Assembly (NCBI GenBank): GCA_023053545.1
Contig: JAKZAN010000007.1
Coordinates: 9,424,001-9,488,000, forward strand
Direction: 5' to 3'
Source of the DNA: Lepidurus packardi
Lineage: Eukaryota > Arthropoda > Branchiopoda > Notostraca > Triopsidae
Length of the DNA: 64,000 bases
The position numbers and the translations under genes were made by a program. Under the pieces are notes generated by a model. That model saw nothing but the letters and a program-made list of their open reading frames with translations, did no database searches and was not told the origin of the DNA. Of this stretch, positions 62,938 to 64,000 are shown piece by piece (position 1 is the first letter of the stretch; every line of letters begins with the position of its first letter).

Positions 62938-64000
62938 CGCCTCAGGAAGGATCAATAGCGAGTACATTCCAAGTTTGAGTTCAAGTACACTCCGAGTACA
63001 TTCCAAGTGTACATTCCAGCTTTTGGTCTTCAAAGTCGTTAAAGGCAGAAGAAACAAAGTTACGCCTCAGGAAGGATCAATAGCGAGTACATTCCAAGTT
63101 TGAGTTCAAGTACATTCCAAGTGTACATTCCAAGTTTGGGCGAAGAAATGAAGACATTTGGTCTTCCAAGTCGTCAAAGGCAGAAGAAACAAAGTTACGC
63201 CTCAGGAAGGATCAATAGCGAGTACATTCCAAGTTTGAGTTCAAGTACACTCCGAGTACATTCCAAGTGTACATTCCAGCTTTTGGTCTTCAAAGTCGTT
63301 AAAGGCAGAAGAAACAAAGTTACGCCTCAGGAAGGATCAATAGCGAGTACATTCCAAGTTTGAGTTCAAGTACATTCCAAGTGTACATTCCAAGTTTGGG
63401 CGAAGAAATGAAGACATTTGGTCTTCCAAGTCGTCAAAGGCAGAAGAAACAAAGTTACGCCTCAGGAAGGATCAATAGCGAGTACATTCCAAGTTTGAGT
63501 TCAAGTACATTCCGGGTACATTCCAAGTTTGGGCGAACAAATGAAGACATTTGGTCTTCAAAGTCGTTAAAGGCAGAAGAAACAAAGTTACGCTTCAGGA
63601 AGGATCAATAGCGAGTACATTCCAAGTTTGAGTTCAAGTACACTCCGAGTACATTCCAAGTGTACATTCCAGCTTTTGGTCTTCAAAGTCGTTAAAGGCA
63701 GAAGAAACAAAGTTACGCCTCAGGAAGGATCAATAGCGAGTACATTCCAAGTTTGAGTTCAAGTACATTCCGGGTACATTCCAAGTTTGGGCGAACAAAT
63801 GAAGACATTTGGTCTTCAAAGTCGTTAAAGGCAGAAGAAACAAAGTTACGCCTCAGGAAGGATCAATAGCGAGTACATTCCAAGTTTGAGTTCAAGTACA
63901 CTCCGAGTACATTCCAAGTTTGGGCGAGGAAATGAAGACATTTGGTCTGAAAGAATGTCTTGGAAGTCTTCAAAGGCAGAAGTTGAAGGCAGAAGAAAAG
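62938..64000. repeat. compound tandem array, alternating 125/135-bp units
   Basis: Units begin CTCAGGAAGGATCAATAGCG at about 62941, 63066, 63201, 63328, 63463, 63595 (variant), 63719 and 63854. Two unit types alternate: one with CATTCCAGCTTTTGGTCTTC, the other with TTTGGGCGAAGAAATGAAGA. The higher-order period is about 260 bp. The array runs to the window end. Confidence 0.95.

Noticed and set aside
63100-63611. Open frames giving a repeating STFQVYIPSL-type peptide
   Set aside because: They are translations of the 125/135-bp tandem array; there is no independent coding evidence, so it is reported as a repeat.

Overview
This is a eukaryotic nuclear window, most likely from an arthropod (crustacean- or springtail-like; the exact group cannot be read from sequence alone). 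The evidence is conserved animal genes split by many short AT-rich introns with GT-AG ends (most 50-400 bp), mid-to-low GC, and abundant local tandem duplications. There is no bacterial, organellar or viral gene cluster.

Layout: (1) 115-16666 (+): 45 exons of furry (fry), whose 5' end lies before the window. (2) 17.3-21.1 kb: a direct duplication of about 1 kb carrying two intronless LRAT/NlpC-P60-like genes; the second copy has lost the predicted catalytic Cys, a TATA box and a polyA signal. (3) 21958-22470 (+): HINT1, three exons. (4) 23306-32123 (-): wee1 kinase, six exons with a 5 kb first intron rich in repeats. (5) 32845-33570 (-): a duplicated fragment of the purine gene Pfas. (6) 34692-36453 and 38924-41089 (+): two divergent ferritin-family genes, 205 aa each, that lack the ferroxidase site. 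(7) 41298-47595 (-): complete Pfas (FGAM synthase), 20 exons, 1332 aa. (8) 48396-49956 (+): ELL-associated factor, divergent from Pfas. (9) 51.4-52.5 kb: two small unrecognised head-to-head ORFs, one with a membrane segment. (10) 60394-61431 (+): an orphan class A GPCR, possibly with a first exon at 56140-56184. (11) 62.9-64.0 kb: a compound tandem array running off the window.

The exon models of fry, Pfas, wee1, HINT1, Eaf and both ferritin-like genes were built by hand from splice sites plus remembered homologous proteins. In every case the exon lengths sum to a whole number of codons, which supports the models. The genes do not form one pathway: they are housekeeping and developmental genes (cell morphogenesis, mitosis, purine synthesis, transcription elongation) with two lineage-specific duplicated pairs between them.

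The most unusual content is the ferroxidase-dead ferritin-like pair, the LRAT-like pair, two dispersed short repeat families (a TTCATTGTTG decamer and a unit of about 60 bp with CGTCCTTAA and AAGGGTCAT cores), two near-perfect 45-47 bp palindromes in wee1 introns, and many young tandem arrays.
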